Assembly (NCBI GenBank): GCA_964020085.1
Contig: OZ026600.1
Location: forward strand, 12,187,348 to 12,251,347
DNA length: 64,000 nucleotides
Reading direction: 5' to 3'
From: Micromussa lordhowensis
Taxonomy: Eukaryota; Cnidaria; Anthozoa; Scleractinia; Lobophylliidae
This document shows, one piece after another, positions 38,201-50,787 of this stretch; position 1 is the stretch's first letter; every line of letters starts with the position of its first letter. The position numbers and the translations under genes were made by a program. The notes below the pieces were generated by a model. That model saw only the letters and a list, made by a program, of their open reading frames with translations, searched no databases and had not been told where the DNA came from.

Positions 38201-40060
38201 GGGAGTGCTTTGGTGCCATTAGTTTGCAAAGTTGCGATGCGCGCCAAGCTTGGCTAACGAGGCAGCCAGCCGGCCGCACCCGGGAATCTGCCGGGCTGGT
38301 TAGCATAGTGTGACATTTTGCGCAGTTCCGAAACTTTGCATGTGGACTCGGACCAACCCCTGGAGTGCTTTGGTGCCATTAGTTTGAAATGTTGCGACAC
38401 GAGCCAAGCTCGGCTAACTAGCAATCCGACTGGTTAGCATAGTGTGACATTTTGCGCAGCTCCAAAACTTTGCATGTGGACCCGGACCGACCCCGGGAGT
38501 GCTTTGGTGCCATTAGTTTGCAAAGTTGCGACGCGCGCCAAGCTCGGCTAACGAGGCAGCCAGCCGGCCGCACCCGGGCATCTGCCGGGCTGGTTAGCAT
38601 AGTGTGACATTTTGCGCAGCTCCAAAACTTTGCATGTGGACTCGGACCGACCCCAGGAGTGCTTTGGTGCCATTAGTTTGAAAAGTTGCGACGCGCGCCA
38701 AGCTCGCCTAATTCGCAATCAGGCTGGTTAGCATAGTGTGAGATATTGCGCATTTCCGAAACTTTGCATGTGGACCTGGACCGACCCCAGGAGTGCTTTG
38801 GTGCCATTACTTTGCAGAGTTGCGATGTGCGCAAAGCTCGACTAACGAGGCAGCCAGCCGGCCACACCTGGGGATCTGCCGGCCTGGTTAGCACAGTGTG
38901 ACATTTTGCGCAGCTCCGAAACTTTGCATATTGGACTCGGACCGACCCCGGGAGTGCTTTGGTGCCATTAGTTTGCAAAGTTGCAACGCGCGCCAAGCTC
39001 GGCTAACTAGGCAGCCAGCCGGCCGCACCCGGGGATCTGCCGGGCTGGTTAGCATACTGTGACAGTTTGCGCAGCTTCGAAACTTTGCATGTGGACTCGG
39101 ACCGACCCCGGGAGTGCTTTGGTGCCATTAGTTTGCAAAGTTGCGATGCGCGCCAAGCTCGGCTAATTAGCAATCGGGCTGGTTAGCATAGTGTCACAAT
39201 TTGCGCAGCTCCGAAACTTTGCATGTGGACCCGGACCGACCCCGGGAGTGCTTTGGTGCCATTAGTTTGCAAAGTTGCGATGCGCGCCAAGCTCGGCTAA
39301 CGAGGCAGCCAGCCGGCCGCACCCGGGAATCTGCCGGGCTGGTTAGCATAGTGTGACATTTTGCGCAGTTCCGAAACTTTGCATGTGGACTCGGACCAAC
39401 CCCTGGAGTGCTTTGGTGCCATTAGTTTAAAATGTTGCGACACGAGCCAAGCTCGGCTAACTAGCAATCCGACTGGTTAGCATAGTGTGACATTTTGCGC
39501 AGCTCCGAAACTTTGCATGTGGACCCGGACCAACCCCGGGAGTGCTTTGGTGCCATTAGTTTGCAAAGTTGCGACGCGCGCCAAGCTCGGCTAACGAGGC
39601 AGCCAGCCGGCCGCACCCGGGCATCTGCCGGGCTGGTTAGCATAGTGTGACATTTTGCGCAGCTCCAAAACTTTGCATGTGGACTCGGACCGACCCCAGG
39701 AGTGCTTTGGTGCCATTAGTTTGAAAAGTTGCAACGCGCGCCAAGCTCGGCTAATTCGCAATCGGGCTGGTTAGCATAGTGTGACATTTTGCGCCGCTCC
39801 GAAACTTTGCATGTGGACCCGGACCGACCCCGGGAGTGCTTTGGTGCCATTAGTTTGCAAAGTTGCGACGCGCGCCAAGCTCGGCTAACAAGGCAGCCAG
39901 CCGGCTGCACCCGGGCATCTGCCGGGCTGGTTGGCATAGTGTGACATTTTGCGCAGCTCCGAAACTTTGCATGTGGACCCGGACCGACCCCGGGAGTGCT
40001 TTGGTGCCATTAGTTTGCAAAGTTGAAACGCGCGCCAAGCTCGGCTAATTCGCAATCGGG
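35276..40060. repeat. Block P3, 33 monomers
   Basis: It matches P1 at offset 35,255 from its first monomer to the start of P monomer 34 (4806 in P1, 40061 here). It holds both halves of the 1,043-bp internal duplication. One variant not in P1 is GCTGCTTCGAAAC at about 37,015. After 40060 the order departs from P1. Confidence 0.88.
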
Positions 40061-40648
40061 CTGGTTAGCATAGTGTGATATTTTGCGCAGCTCCGAAACT
40101 TTGCATGTGGACTCGGACCGACCCCGGGAGTGCTTTGGTGCCATTAGTTTGCAAAGTTGCGACACGCGCCAAGCTCGGCTAACAAGGCAGCCAGCCGGCT
40201 GCACCCGGGCATCTGCCGGGCTGGTTGGCATAGTGTGACATTTTGCGCAGCTCCGAAACTTTGCATGTGGACCCGGACCGACCCCGGGAGTGCTTTGGTG
40301 CCATTAGTTTGCAAAGTTGAAATGCGCGCCAAGCTCGGCTAATTCGCAATCGGGCTGGTTAGCATAGTGTGATATTTTGCGCAGCTCCGAAACTTTGCAT
40401 GTGGACTCGGACCGACCCCGGGAGTGCTTTGGTGCCATTAGTTTGCAAAGTTGCGACACGCGCCAAGCTCGGCTTATTAGCAATCGGGCTGGTTAGCATA
40501 GTGTGACATTTTGCGCAGCTCCGAAACTTTGCATGTAAACCCGGACCGACCCCAGGATTGCTTTGGTGGCATTAGTTTGCAAAGTTGCGACGTGCGCCAA
40601 GCTCGGCTAACGAGGCAAGCAGCCGGCCGCACCCAGGGATCTCCCGGG
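40061..40648. repeat. Patch of four monomers with a 294-bp dimer duplication
   Basis: Monomers start at 40061, 40221, 40355 and 40489. The pair 40061-40354 repeats the pair 39767-40060, apart from its first half, which carries the GTGATATTTTGCG mark of A monomer 25. The monomer at 40489 begins as A monomer 26 (CATGTAAACCCGG) and ends as X monomer 1 (GGGATCTCCCGGGCTAGTTAG). It is a chimera joining the A order to X monomer 2. Confidence 0.83.
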
Positions 40649-41630
40649 CTAGTTAGCATTGTGTGACATTTTGCGCAGCTCCAAAACTTTGCATGTGCAC
40701 TTGGACCGACCCCGGTAGTGCTTTCGTGACATTAGTTTGCAAAGTTGCGACGCGTGCCATGCTCGGCTAACGAGGCAGCCAGCCGGCCGCACCCGGGGAC
40801 CTGCCGGACTGGTTAGCATAGTGTGACATTTTCGCAGCTCCGAAACTTTGCATGTGAACTCGGACCGAACCCGGGAGGGGTTTGGTGCCATTAGTTTGCA
40901 AAGTTGCGACGCGCGCCAAGGTCAGCTAATTAGCAATTGGGCTGGTTAGCATAGTGTGACATTTTGGAGAGCTCCGACCCCGGGAGTGCTTTGGTGCCAT
41001 TAGTTTGCGATACGCGCCAAGCTCGGCTAATTAGCAATCGGGCTGGTTAGCATAGTGTCACAATTTGCGCAGCTCCGAAACTTTGCATGTGGACCCGGAT
41101 CGACCCCGGGAGTGCTTTGGTGCCATTAGTTTGCAAAGTTGCGATGCGCGCCAAGCTCGGCTAACGAGGCAGCCAGCCGACCGCACCCGGGAATCTGCCG
41201 GGCTGGTTAGCATAGTGTGACATTTTGCGCAGTTCCGAAACTTTGCATGTGGACTCGGACCAACCCCTGGAGTGCTTTGGTGCCATTAGTTTGAAATGTT
41301 GCGACACGAGCCAAGCTCGGCTATCTAGCAATCCGACTGGTTAGCATAGTGTGACATTTTGCGCAGCTCCGAAACTTTGCATGTGGACCCGGACCAACCC
41401 CGGGAGTGCTTTGGTGCCATTAGTTTGCAAAGTTGCGACGCGCGCCAAGCTCGGCTAACGAGGCAGCCAGCCGGCCGCACCCGGGCATCTGCCGGGCTGG
41501 TTAGCATAGTGTGACATTTTGCGCAGCTCCAAAACTTTGCATGTGGACTCGGACCGACCCCAGGAGTGCTTTGGTGCCATTAGTTTGAAAAGTTGCAACG
41601 CGCGCCAAGCTCGGCTAATTCGCAATCGGG
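40649..41630. repeat. Block X5, monomers 2-8 (982 bp)
   Basis: It is collinear with X1 5260-6241 at offset 35,389. The 101-bp monomer is at 40942. A7 follows directly. Confidence 0.87.
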
Positions 41631-44600
41631 CTGGTTAGCATAGTGTGACATTTTGCGCCGCTCGGAAACTTTGCATGTGGACCCGGACCGACCCCGGGAG
41701 TGCTTTGGTGCCATTAGTTTGCAAAGTTGCGACGCGCGCCAAGCTCGGCTAACGAGGCAGCCAGCCGTCCGCACCCAGGGACCTGCCGGGCTGGTTAGCA
41801 TAGTGTGACATTTTCGCAGCTCCGAAACTTTGCATGTGAACTCGGACCGAACCCGGGAGGGGTTTGGTGCCATTAGTTTGCAAAGTTGCGACGCGCGCCA
41901 AGGTCAGCTAATTAGAAATTGGGCTGGTTAGCATAGTGTGACATTTTCGAGAGCTCCGAAACTTTGCTTGTGGACCCGGACCGACCCCGGGAGTGCTTTG
42001 GTGCCATTAGTTTGCAAAGTTGCGACGTGCGCCAACCTCGGCTATCGAGGCAGCCAGCCGGCCGCACCCGGGGATCTGCCGGGCTGGTTAGCATAGTGTG
42101 ACATTTTGCGCAGCTCCAAAACTTTGCATGTGGCCCCGGACCGACCCCGGGAGTGCTTTGGTGCCATTAGTTTGCAAAGTTGCGACGTGCGCCAAGCTCG
42201 GCTAATTAGCAATCGGGCTGGTTAGCATAGTGTCACAATTTGCGCAGCTCCGAAACTTTGCATATGCACCCGGACCGACCCCGGGAGTGCTTTGGTGCCA
42301 TTAGTTTGCAAAGTTGCGACGCGCGCCAAGCTCGGCTAACTAGCAATCCGACTGGTTAGCATAGTGTGACATTTTGCGCAGCTCCGAAACTTTGCATGTG
42401 GACCCGGATCGACCCCGGGAGTGCTTTGGTGCCATTAGTTTGCAAAGTTGCGACGCACGCCAAGCTCGGCTAACAAGGCAGCCAGCCGGCCGCACCCGGG
42501 CATCTGCTGGGCTAATTGGCATAGTGTGACATTTTTCGCTGCTCCGAAACTTTGCATGTGGACTCGGACCAACCCCGGGAGTGCTTTGGTGCCATTAGTT
42601 TGCAAAGTTGCGACGCGCGCCAAGCTCGGCTAATTAGCAATCGGGCAAGTTAGCATAGTGTGACATTTTGCGCAGCTCCGAAACTTTGCATGTGGACCCG
42701 GACCGAACCCAGGAGTGATTTGGTGCCATTAGTTTGCGAATTTGCGACGTGCACCAAGCTCGGCTAATTAGCAATCGGGCTGGTTAGCATAGTGTGACAT
42801 TTTGCGCAGCTCCGAAACTTTGCATGTGGACCCGGACCGACCCCGGGAGTACTTTGGTGCCATTAGTTTGCAAAGTTGCGACGTGCGCCAAGCTCGGCTA
42901 ACGAGGCAGCCAGCCGGCCGCACCCGGGATCGGCCGGGCTGGTTAGCATAGTGTGACCTTTTGCGCAGCTCCGAAACTTTGTATGTGGACTTGGACCGAC
43001 CCCGGGAGTGCTTTGGTGCCATTAGTTTGCAAAATTGCGACGCGGGCCAAGCTCGGCTAATTAGCAATCGGGCTTCTTAGGATAGTGTGACATATTGCGC
43101 AGCTCCGAAACTTTGCATGTGGACCCGGACCGACCCCGGAAGTGCTTTGGTGCCATTAGTTTGCAAAGTTGCGACGCGCGCCAAGCTCGGCTAACGAGGC
43201 AGCCAGCCGGCCGCACCCGGGCATCTGCCGGGCTGGTTAGCATAGTGTGACATTTTGCGCAGCTCCAAAACTTTGCATGTGGACTCGGACCGACCCCAGG
43301 AGTGCTTTGGTGCCATTAGTTTGAAAAGTTGCAACGCGCGCCAAGCTCGGCTAATTCGCAATCGGGCTGGTTAGCATAGTGTGACATTTTGCGCCGCTCC
43401 GAAACTTTGCATGTGGACCCGGACCGACCCCGGGAGTGCTTTGGTGCCATTAGTTTGCAAAGTTGCGACGCGCGCCAAGCTCGGCTAACAAGGCAGCCAG
43501 CCGGCTGCACCCGGGCATCTGCCGGGCTGGTTGGCATAGTGTGACATTTTGCGCAGCTCCGAAACTTTGCATGTGGACCCGGACCGACCCCGGGAGTGCT
43601 TTGGTGCCATTAGTTTGCAAAGTTGCGACGCGCGCCAAGCTCGGCTAACGAGGCAGCCAGCCGGCCGCACCCGGGCATCTGCCGGGCTGGTTAGCATAGT
43701 GTGACATTTTGCGCAGCTCCAAAACTTTGCATGTGGACTCGGACCGACCCCAGGAGTGCTTTGGTGCCATTAGTTTGAAAAGTTGCGACGCGCGCCAAGC
43801 TCGCCTAATTCGCAATCAGGCTGGTTAGCATAGTGTGAGATATTGCGCATTTCCGAAACTTTGCATGTGGACCTGGACCGACCCCAGGAGTGCTTTGGTG
43901 CCATTACTTTGCAGAGTTGCGATGTGCGCAAAGCTCGACTAACGAGGCAGCCAGCCGGCCACACCTGGGGATCTGCCGGCCTGGTTAGCACAGTGTGACA
44001 TTTTGCGCAGCTCCGAAACTTTGCATATTGGACTCGGACCGACCCCGGGAGTGCTTTGGTGCCATTAGTTTGCAAAGTTGCAACGCGCGCCAAGCTCGGC
44101 TAACTAGGCAGCCAGCCGGCCGCACCCGGGGATCTGCCGGGCTGGTTAGCATAGTGTGACAGTTTGCGCAGCTTCGGAACTTTGCATGTGGACTCGGACC
44201 GACCCCGGGAGTGCTTTGGTGCCATTAGTTTGCAAAGTTGCGATGCGCACCAAGCTCGGCTAATTAGCAATCGGGCTGGTTAGCATAGTGTCACAATTTG
44301 CGCAGCTCCGAAACTTTGCATGTGGACCCGGACCGACCCCGGGAGTGCTTTGGTGCCACTAGTTTGCAAAGTTGCGATGCGCGCCAAGCTCGGCTAACGA
44401 GGCAGCCAGCCGGCCGCACCCGGGAATCTGCCGGGCTGGTTAGCATAGTGTGACATTTTGCGCAGTTCCGAAACTTTGCATGTGGACTCGGACCAACCCC
44501 TGGAGTGCTTTGGTGCCATTAGTTTAAAATGTTGCGACACGAGCCAAGCTCGGCTAACTAGCAATCCGACTGGTTAGCATAGTGTGATATTTTGCGCAGC

Positions 44601-44997
44601 TCCGAAACTTTGCATGTGGACTCGGACCGACCCCGGGAGTGCTTTGGTGCCATTAGTTTGCAAAGTTGCGACACGCGCCAAGCTCGGCTTATTAGCAATC
44701 GGGCTGGTTAGCATAGTGTGACATTTTGCGCAGCTCCGAAACTTTGCATGTAAACCCGGACCGACCCCAGGATTGCTTTGGTGGCATTAGTTTGCAAAGT
44801 TGCGACGTGCGCCAAGCTCGGCTAACGAGGCAAGCAGCCGGCCGCACCCAGGCATCTACCGGGCTGGTTAGAATAGTGTGACATTTTGCGCAGCTCCCAA
44901 ACTATGCATGTGGACTCGGACCAACCCCGGGAGTGCTTTGGTGCCATTAGTTTGCAAAGATGCGACGCGCGCCAAGCTCGGCTAATTAGCAATTGGG
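41631..44997. repeat. Block A7, monomers 1-20 and 25-27
   Basis: Monomers 1 to 20 run to 44569 at offset 35,389 from A1. Monomer 20 ends with the GCAATCCGACTGG tail and is followed at 44570 by the GTGATATTTTGCG monomer, number 25. Monomers 21 to 24 are missing: 588 bp, exactly two long-short dimers. Monomers 25, 26 and 27 start at 44570, 44704 and 44864. Block X6 follows in place of monomer 28. A7 plus X6 is 4,509 bp, which is the offset to the matching part of A8. Confidence 0.88.
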
Positions 44998-46139
44998 CTA
45001 CTTAGCATAGTGTGAGATTTTGCGCAGCTCCGGAACTTTGCATGTGGACTCGGACCGACCCCGGGAGTGCTTTGGTGCCATTAGTTTGGAAAGTTGCGAC
45101 GCGCGCCAAGCTCGGATAACGAGGCAGCCAGCCGGCCGCACCCGGGGATCTCCCGGGCTAGTTAGCATTGTGTGACATTTTGCGCAGCTCCAAAACTTTG
45201 CATGTGCACTTGGACCGACCCCGGTAGTGCTTTCGTGACATTAGTTTGCAAAGTTGCGACGCGTGCCATGCTCGGCTAACGAGGCAGCCAGCCGGCCGCA
45301 CCCGGGGACCTGCCGGACTGGTTAGCATAGTGTGACATTTTCGCAGCTCCGAAACTTTGCATGTGAACTCGGACCGAACCCGGGAGGGGTTTGGTGCCAT
45401 TAGTTTGCAAAGTTGCGACGCGCGCCAAGGTCAGCTAATTAGCAATTGGGCTGGTTAGCATAGTGTGACATTTTGGAGAGCTCCGACCCCGGGAGTGCTT
45501 TGGTGCCATTAGTTTGCGATACGCGCCAAGCTCGGCTAATTAGCAATCGGGCTGGTTAGCATAGTGTCACAATTTGCGCAGCTCCGAAACTTTGCATGTG
45601 GACCCGGATCGACCCCGGGAGTGCTTTGGTGCCATTAGTTTGCAAAGTTGCGATGCGCGCCAAGCTCGGCTAACGAGGCAGCCAGCCGACCGCACCCGGG
45701 AATCTGCCGGGCTGGTTAGCATAGTGTGACATTTTGCGCAGTTCCGAAACTTTGCATGTGGACTCGGACCAACCCCTGGAGTGCTTTGGTGCCATTAGTT
45801 TGAAATGTTGCGACACGAGCCAAGCTCGGCTATCTAGCAATCCGACTGGTTAGCATAGTGTGACATTTTGCGCAGCTCCGAAACTTTGCATGTGGACCCG
45901 GACCAACCCCGGGAGTGCTTTGGTGCCATTAGTTTGCAAAGTTGCGACGCGCGCCAAGCTCGGCTAACGAGGCAGCCAGCCGGCCGCACCCGGGCATCTG
46001 CCGGGCTGGTTAGCATAGTGTGACATTTTGCGCAGCTCCAAAACTTTGCATGTGGACTCGGACCGACCCCAGGAGTGCTTTGGTGCCATTAGTTTGAAAA
46101 GTTGCAACGCGCGCCAAGCTCGGCTAATTCGCAATCGGG
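44998..46139. repeat. Block X6, full 8 monomers (1,142 bp)
   Basis: It has the same lengths and order as X1, including the GGATAACGAGG tail of the first monomer. The 101-bp monomer is at 45451. The offset to X1 is 39,898. Confidence 0.88.
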
Positions 46140-48437
46140 CTGGTTAGCATAGTGTGACATTTTGCGCCGCTCGGAAACTTTGCATGTGGACCCGGACCGA
46201 CCCCGGGAGTGCTTTGGTGCCATTAGTTTGCAAAGTTGCGACGCGCGCCAAGCTCGGCTAACGAGGCAGCCAGCCGGCCGCACCCAGGGACCTGCCGGGC
46301 TGGTTAGCATAGTGTGACATTTTCGCAGCTCCGAAACTTTGCATGTGAACTCGGACCGAACCCGGGAGGGGTTTGGTGCCATTAGTTTGCAAAGTTGCGA
46401 CGCGCGCCAAGGTCAGCTAATTAGAAATTGGGCTGGTTAGCATAGTGTGACATTTTCGAGAGCTCCGAAACTTTGCTTGTGGACCCGGACCGACCCCGGG
46501 AGTGCTTTGGTGCCATTAGTTTGCAAAGTTGCGACGTGCGCCAACCTCGGCTATCGAGGCAGCCAGCCGGCCGCACCCGGGGATCTGCCGGGCTGGTTAG
46601 CATAGTGTGACATTTTGCGCAGCTCCAAAACTTTGCATGTGGCCCCGGACCGACCCCGGGAGTGCTTTGGTGCCATTAGTTTGCAAAGTTGCGACGTGCG
46701 CCAAGCTCGGCTAATTAGCAATCGGGCTGGTTAGCATAGTGTCACAATTTGCGCAGCTCCGAAACTTTGCATATGCACCCGGACCGATCCCGGGAGTGCT
46801 TTGGTGCCATTAGTTTGCAAAGTTGCGACGCGCGCCAAGCTCGGCTAACTAGCAATCCGACTGGTTAGCATAGTGTGATATTTTGCGCAGCTCCGAAACT
46901 TTGCATGTGGACCCGGATCGACCCCGGGAGTGCTTTGGTGCCATTAGTTTGCAAAGTTGCGACGCACGCCAAGCTCGGCTAACAAGGCAGCCAGCCGGCC
47001 GCACCCGGGCATCTGCTGGGCTAATTGGCATAGTGTGACATTTTTCGCTGCTCCGAAACTTTGCATGTGGACTCGGACCAACCCCGGGAGTGCTTTGCTG
47101 CCATTAGTTTGCAAAGTTGCGACGCGCGCCAAGCTCGGCTAATTAGCAATCGGGCAAGTTAGCATAGTGTGACATTTTGCGCAGCTCCGAAACTTTGCAT
47201 GTGGACCCGGACCGAACGCAGGAGTGATTTGGTGCCATTAGTTTGCGAATTTGCGACGTGCACCAAGCTCGGCTAATTAGCAATCGGGCTGGTTAGCATA
47301 GTGTGACATTTTGCGCAGCTCCGAAACTTTGCATGTGGACCCGGACCGACCCCGGGAGTACTTTGGTGCCATTAGTTTGCAAAGTTGCGACGTGCGCCAA
47401 GCTCGGCTAACGAGGCAGCCAGCCGGCCGCACCCGGGATCGGCCGGGCTGGTTAGCATAGTGTGACCTTTTGCGCAGCTCCGAAACTTTGTATGTGGACT
47501 TGGACCGACCCCGGGAGTGCTTTGGTGCCATTAGTTTGCAAAATTGCGACGCGGGCCAAGCTCGGCTAATTAGCAATCGGGCTTCTTAGGATAGTGTGAC
47601 ATATTGCGCAGCTCCGAAACTTTGCATGTGGACCCGGACCGACCCCGGAAGTGCTTTGGTGCCATTAGTTTGCAAAGTTGCGACGCGCGCCAAGCTCGGC
47701 TAACGAGGCAGCCAGCCGGCCGCACCCGGGCATCTGCCGGGCTGGTTAGCATAGTGTGACATTTTGCGCAGCTCCAAAACTTTGCATGTGGACTCGGACC
47801 GACCCCAGGAGTGCTTTGGTGCCATTAGTTTGAAAAGTTGCAACGCGCGCCAAGCTCGGCTAATTCGCAATCGGGCTGGTTAGCATAGTGTGACATTTTG
47901 CGCAGCTCCAAAACTTTGCATGTGGACTCGGACCGACCCCAGGAGTGCTTTGGTGCCATTAGTTTGAAAAGTTGCAACGCGCGCCAAGCTCGGCTAATTC
48001 GCAATCGGGCTGGTTAGCATAGTGTGACATTTTGCGCCGCTCCGAAACTTTGCATGTGGACCCGGACCGACCCCGGGAGTGCTTTGGTGCCATTAGTTTG
48101 CAAAGTTGCGACGCGCGCCAAGCTCGGCTAACAAGGCAGCCAGCCGGCTGCACCCGGGCATCTGCCGGGCTGGTTGGCATAGTGTGACATTTTGCGCAGC
48201 TCCGAAACTTTGCATGTGGACCCGGACCGACCCCGGGAGTGCTTTGGTGCTATTAGTTTGCAAAGTTGCAACGCGCGCCAAGCTCGGCTAATTCGCAATC
48301 GGGCTGGTTAGCATAGTGTGATATTTTGCGCAGCTCCGAAACTTTGCATGTGGACTCGGACCGACCCCGGGAGTGCTTTGGTGCCATTAGTTTGCAAAGT
48401 TCCGACACGCGCCAAGCTCGGCTTATTAGCAATCGGG
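46140..48437. repeat. Block A8, monomers 1-12, then 12 again, 13, 24-like and 25-like
   Basis: Monomers 1 to 12 run to 47875 at offset 39,898 from A1. The 134-bp monomer 12 (47742-47875) is repeated at 47876-48009, the only clear single-monomer duplication noticed. Monomer 13 (48010), a short monomer (48170) and a GTGATATTTTGCG monomer (48304) follow. The last enters unit T at 48438. Monomers 14 to 23 are absent. Confidence 0.86.
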
Positions 48438-50787
48438 CTGGTTAGCATGGTGTGACATTTTGCGCAGCTCCGAAACTTTGCATGTGAACCCGGACCGACC
48501 CCAGGATTGCTTTGGTGGCATTAGTTTGCAAAGTTGCGACGTGCGCCAAGCTCGGCTAACGAGGCAAGCAGCCGGCCGCACCCAGGCATCTACCGGGCTG
48601 GTTAGAATAGTGTGACATTTTGCGCAGCTCCCAAACTATGCATGTGGACTCGGACCAACCCCGGGAGTGCTTTGGTGCCATTAGTTTGCAAAGATGCGAC
48701 GCGCGCCAAGCTCGGCTAATTAGCAATTGGGCTACTTAGCATAGTGTGAGATTTTGCGCAGCTCCGGAACTTTGCATGTGGACTCGGACCGACCCCGGGA
48801 GTGCTTTGGTGCCATTAGTTTGGAAAGTTGCGACGCGCGCCAAGCTCGGATAACGAGGCAGCCAGCCGGCCGCACCCGGGGATCTGCCGGGCTAGTTAGC
48901 ATTGTGTGACATTTTGCGCAGCTCCAAAACTTTGCATGTGCACTTGGACCGACCCCGGTAGTGCTTTCGTGACATTAGTTTGCAAAGTTGCGACGCGTGC
49001 CATGCTCGGCTAACGAGGCAGCCAGCCGGCCGCACCCGGGGACCTGCCGGGCTGGTTAGCATAGTGTGACATTTTCGCAGCTCCAAAACTTTGCATGTGA
49101 ACTCGGACCGAACCCGGTAGGGGTTTGGTGCCATTAGTTTGCAAAGTTGCGACGCGCGCCAAGGTCAGCTAATTACGAATTGGGCTGGTTAGCATAGTGT
49201 GACATTTTGGAGAGCTCCGAACATTGCTTGTGGACCTGGACCGACATCGGGAGTGCTTTGGTGCCATTAGTTTGCAAAGTTGCGACGCGCGCCAAGCTCG
49301 ACTAACGAGGCAGCCAGCCGGCCACACCTGGGGATCTGCCGGCCTGGTTAGCACAGTGTGACATTTTGCGCAGCTCCGAAACTTTGCATATTGGACTAGG
49401 ACCGACCCCGGGAGTGCTTTGGTGCCATTAGTTTGCAAAGTTGCAACGCGCGCCAAGCTCGGCTAACGAGGCAGCCAGCCGGCCGCACCCGGGGATCTGC
49501 CGGGCTGGTTAGCATAGTGTGACAGTTTGCGCAGCTTCGAAACTTTGCATGTCGACTCGGACCGACCCCGGGAGTGCTTTGGTGCCATTAGTTTGCAAAG
49601 TTGCGATGCGCACCAAGCTCGGCTAATTAGCAATCGGGCTGGTTAGCATAGTGTCACAATTTGCGCAGCTCCGAAACTTTGCATGTGGACCCGGACCGAC
49701 CCCGGGAGTGCTTTGGTGCCATTAGTTTGCAAAGTTGCGATGCGCGCCAAGCTCGGCTAACGAGGCAGCCAGCCGGCGGCACCCGGGAATCTGCCGGGCT
49801 GCTTAGCATAGTGTGACATTTTGCGCAGTTCCGAAACTTTGCATGTGGACTCGGACCAACCCCTGGAGTGCTTTGGTGCCATTAGTTTGAAATGTTGCGA
49901 CACGAGCCAAGCTCGGCTATCTAGCAATCCGACTGGTTAGCATAGTGTGACATTTTGCGCAGCTCCGAAACTTTGCATGTGGACCCGGACCAACCCCGGG
50001 AGTGCTTTGGTGCCATTAGTTTGCAAAGTTGCGACGCGCGCCAAGCTCGGCTAACGAGGCAGCCAGCCTGCCGCACCCGGGCATCTGCCGGGCTGGTTAG
50101 CATAGTGTGACATTTTGCGCAGCTCCAAAACTTTGCATGTGGACTCGGACCGACCCCAGGAGTGCTTTGGTGCCATTAGTTTGAAAAGTTGCAACGCGCG
50201 CCAAGCTCGGCTAATTCGCAATCGGGCTGGTTAGCATAGTGTGACATTTTGCGCCGCTCCGAAACTTTGCATGTGGACCCGGACCGACCCCGGGAGTGCT
50301 TTGGTGCCATTAGTTTGCAAAGTTGCGACGTGCGCCAACCTCGGCTAACGAGGCAGCCAGCCGGCCGCACCCGGGGATCTGCCGGGCTGGTTAGCATAGT
50401 GTGACATTTTCGCAGCTCCGAAACTTTGCATGTGGACTCGGACCGACCCCGGGAGTGCTTTGGTGCCATTAGTTTGCAAAGTTGCGACGCGCGCCAAGCT
50501 CGGCTAATTAGCAATCGGGCTGGTTAGCATAGTGTGCCATTTTGCGCAGCTCCGAAACTTTGCATGTGGGCTCGGACCGACCCCGGGAGTGCTTTGGTGC
50601 CATTAGTTTGCAAAGTTGAGCCGCGCGCCAAGCTCGGCTTATTAGCAATCAGGCTGGTTAGCATAGTGTGACATTTTGCGCAGCTCCGAAACTTTGCATG
50701 TGGACTCGGACCGACCCCGGGAGTGCTTTGGTGCCATTAGTTTGCAAAGTTGCGACGCGCGCCAAGCTCGGCTTATTAGCAATCGGG
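48438..50787. repeat. Unit T1, 16 monomers, 2,350 bp
   Basis: Starts are 48438, 48598, 48732, 48892, 49052, 49185, 49344, 49505, 49639, 49799, 49933, 50093, 50227, 50387, 50520 and 50654. It combines A26 and A27, X1 to X3, a 159-bp GGAGAGCTCCGAACATTGC monomer and then P-like monomers. The 159-bp monomer shares the GGAGAG mark of the 101-bp X monomer without its two deletions. Adjacent unit T2 repeats it at offset 2,350. Confidence 0.88.

Larger units (their letters stand above)
16631..38884. repeat. Tandem duplication of an ~11-kb compound unit (A-X-Z-P)
   Basis: Everything from about 16,631 to 27,610 recurs from about 27,611 to 38,884. The offset is 10,980 up to about 33.0 kb and 11,274 afterwards. 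The 294-bp step is one extra dimer in block X4. Each unit holds the end of an A block, A monomers 1 to 25, X monomers 2 to 8, block Z and 26 monomers of block P. Differences noticed by eye are few: GGACCTGGACC at about 18,550 against GGACCCGGACC at about 29,530, and GCAATGCGACTGG at about 25,550 against GCAATCCGACTGG at about 36,825. The two units are the largest near-identical pair in the window. Confidence 0.88.

Noticed and set aside
50176..50514. Minus-strand open frame of 112 codons, and the many 60-107 codon frames like it on the same strand
   Set aside because: They are made of the monomer read in a frame that a long-short dimer (294 bp) preserves, and they stop at the short tail or at unpaired monomers. 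Length and frame change with HOR position, no codon-level conservation is visible, and no start context recurs outside the repeat.
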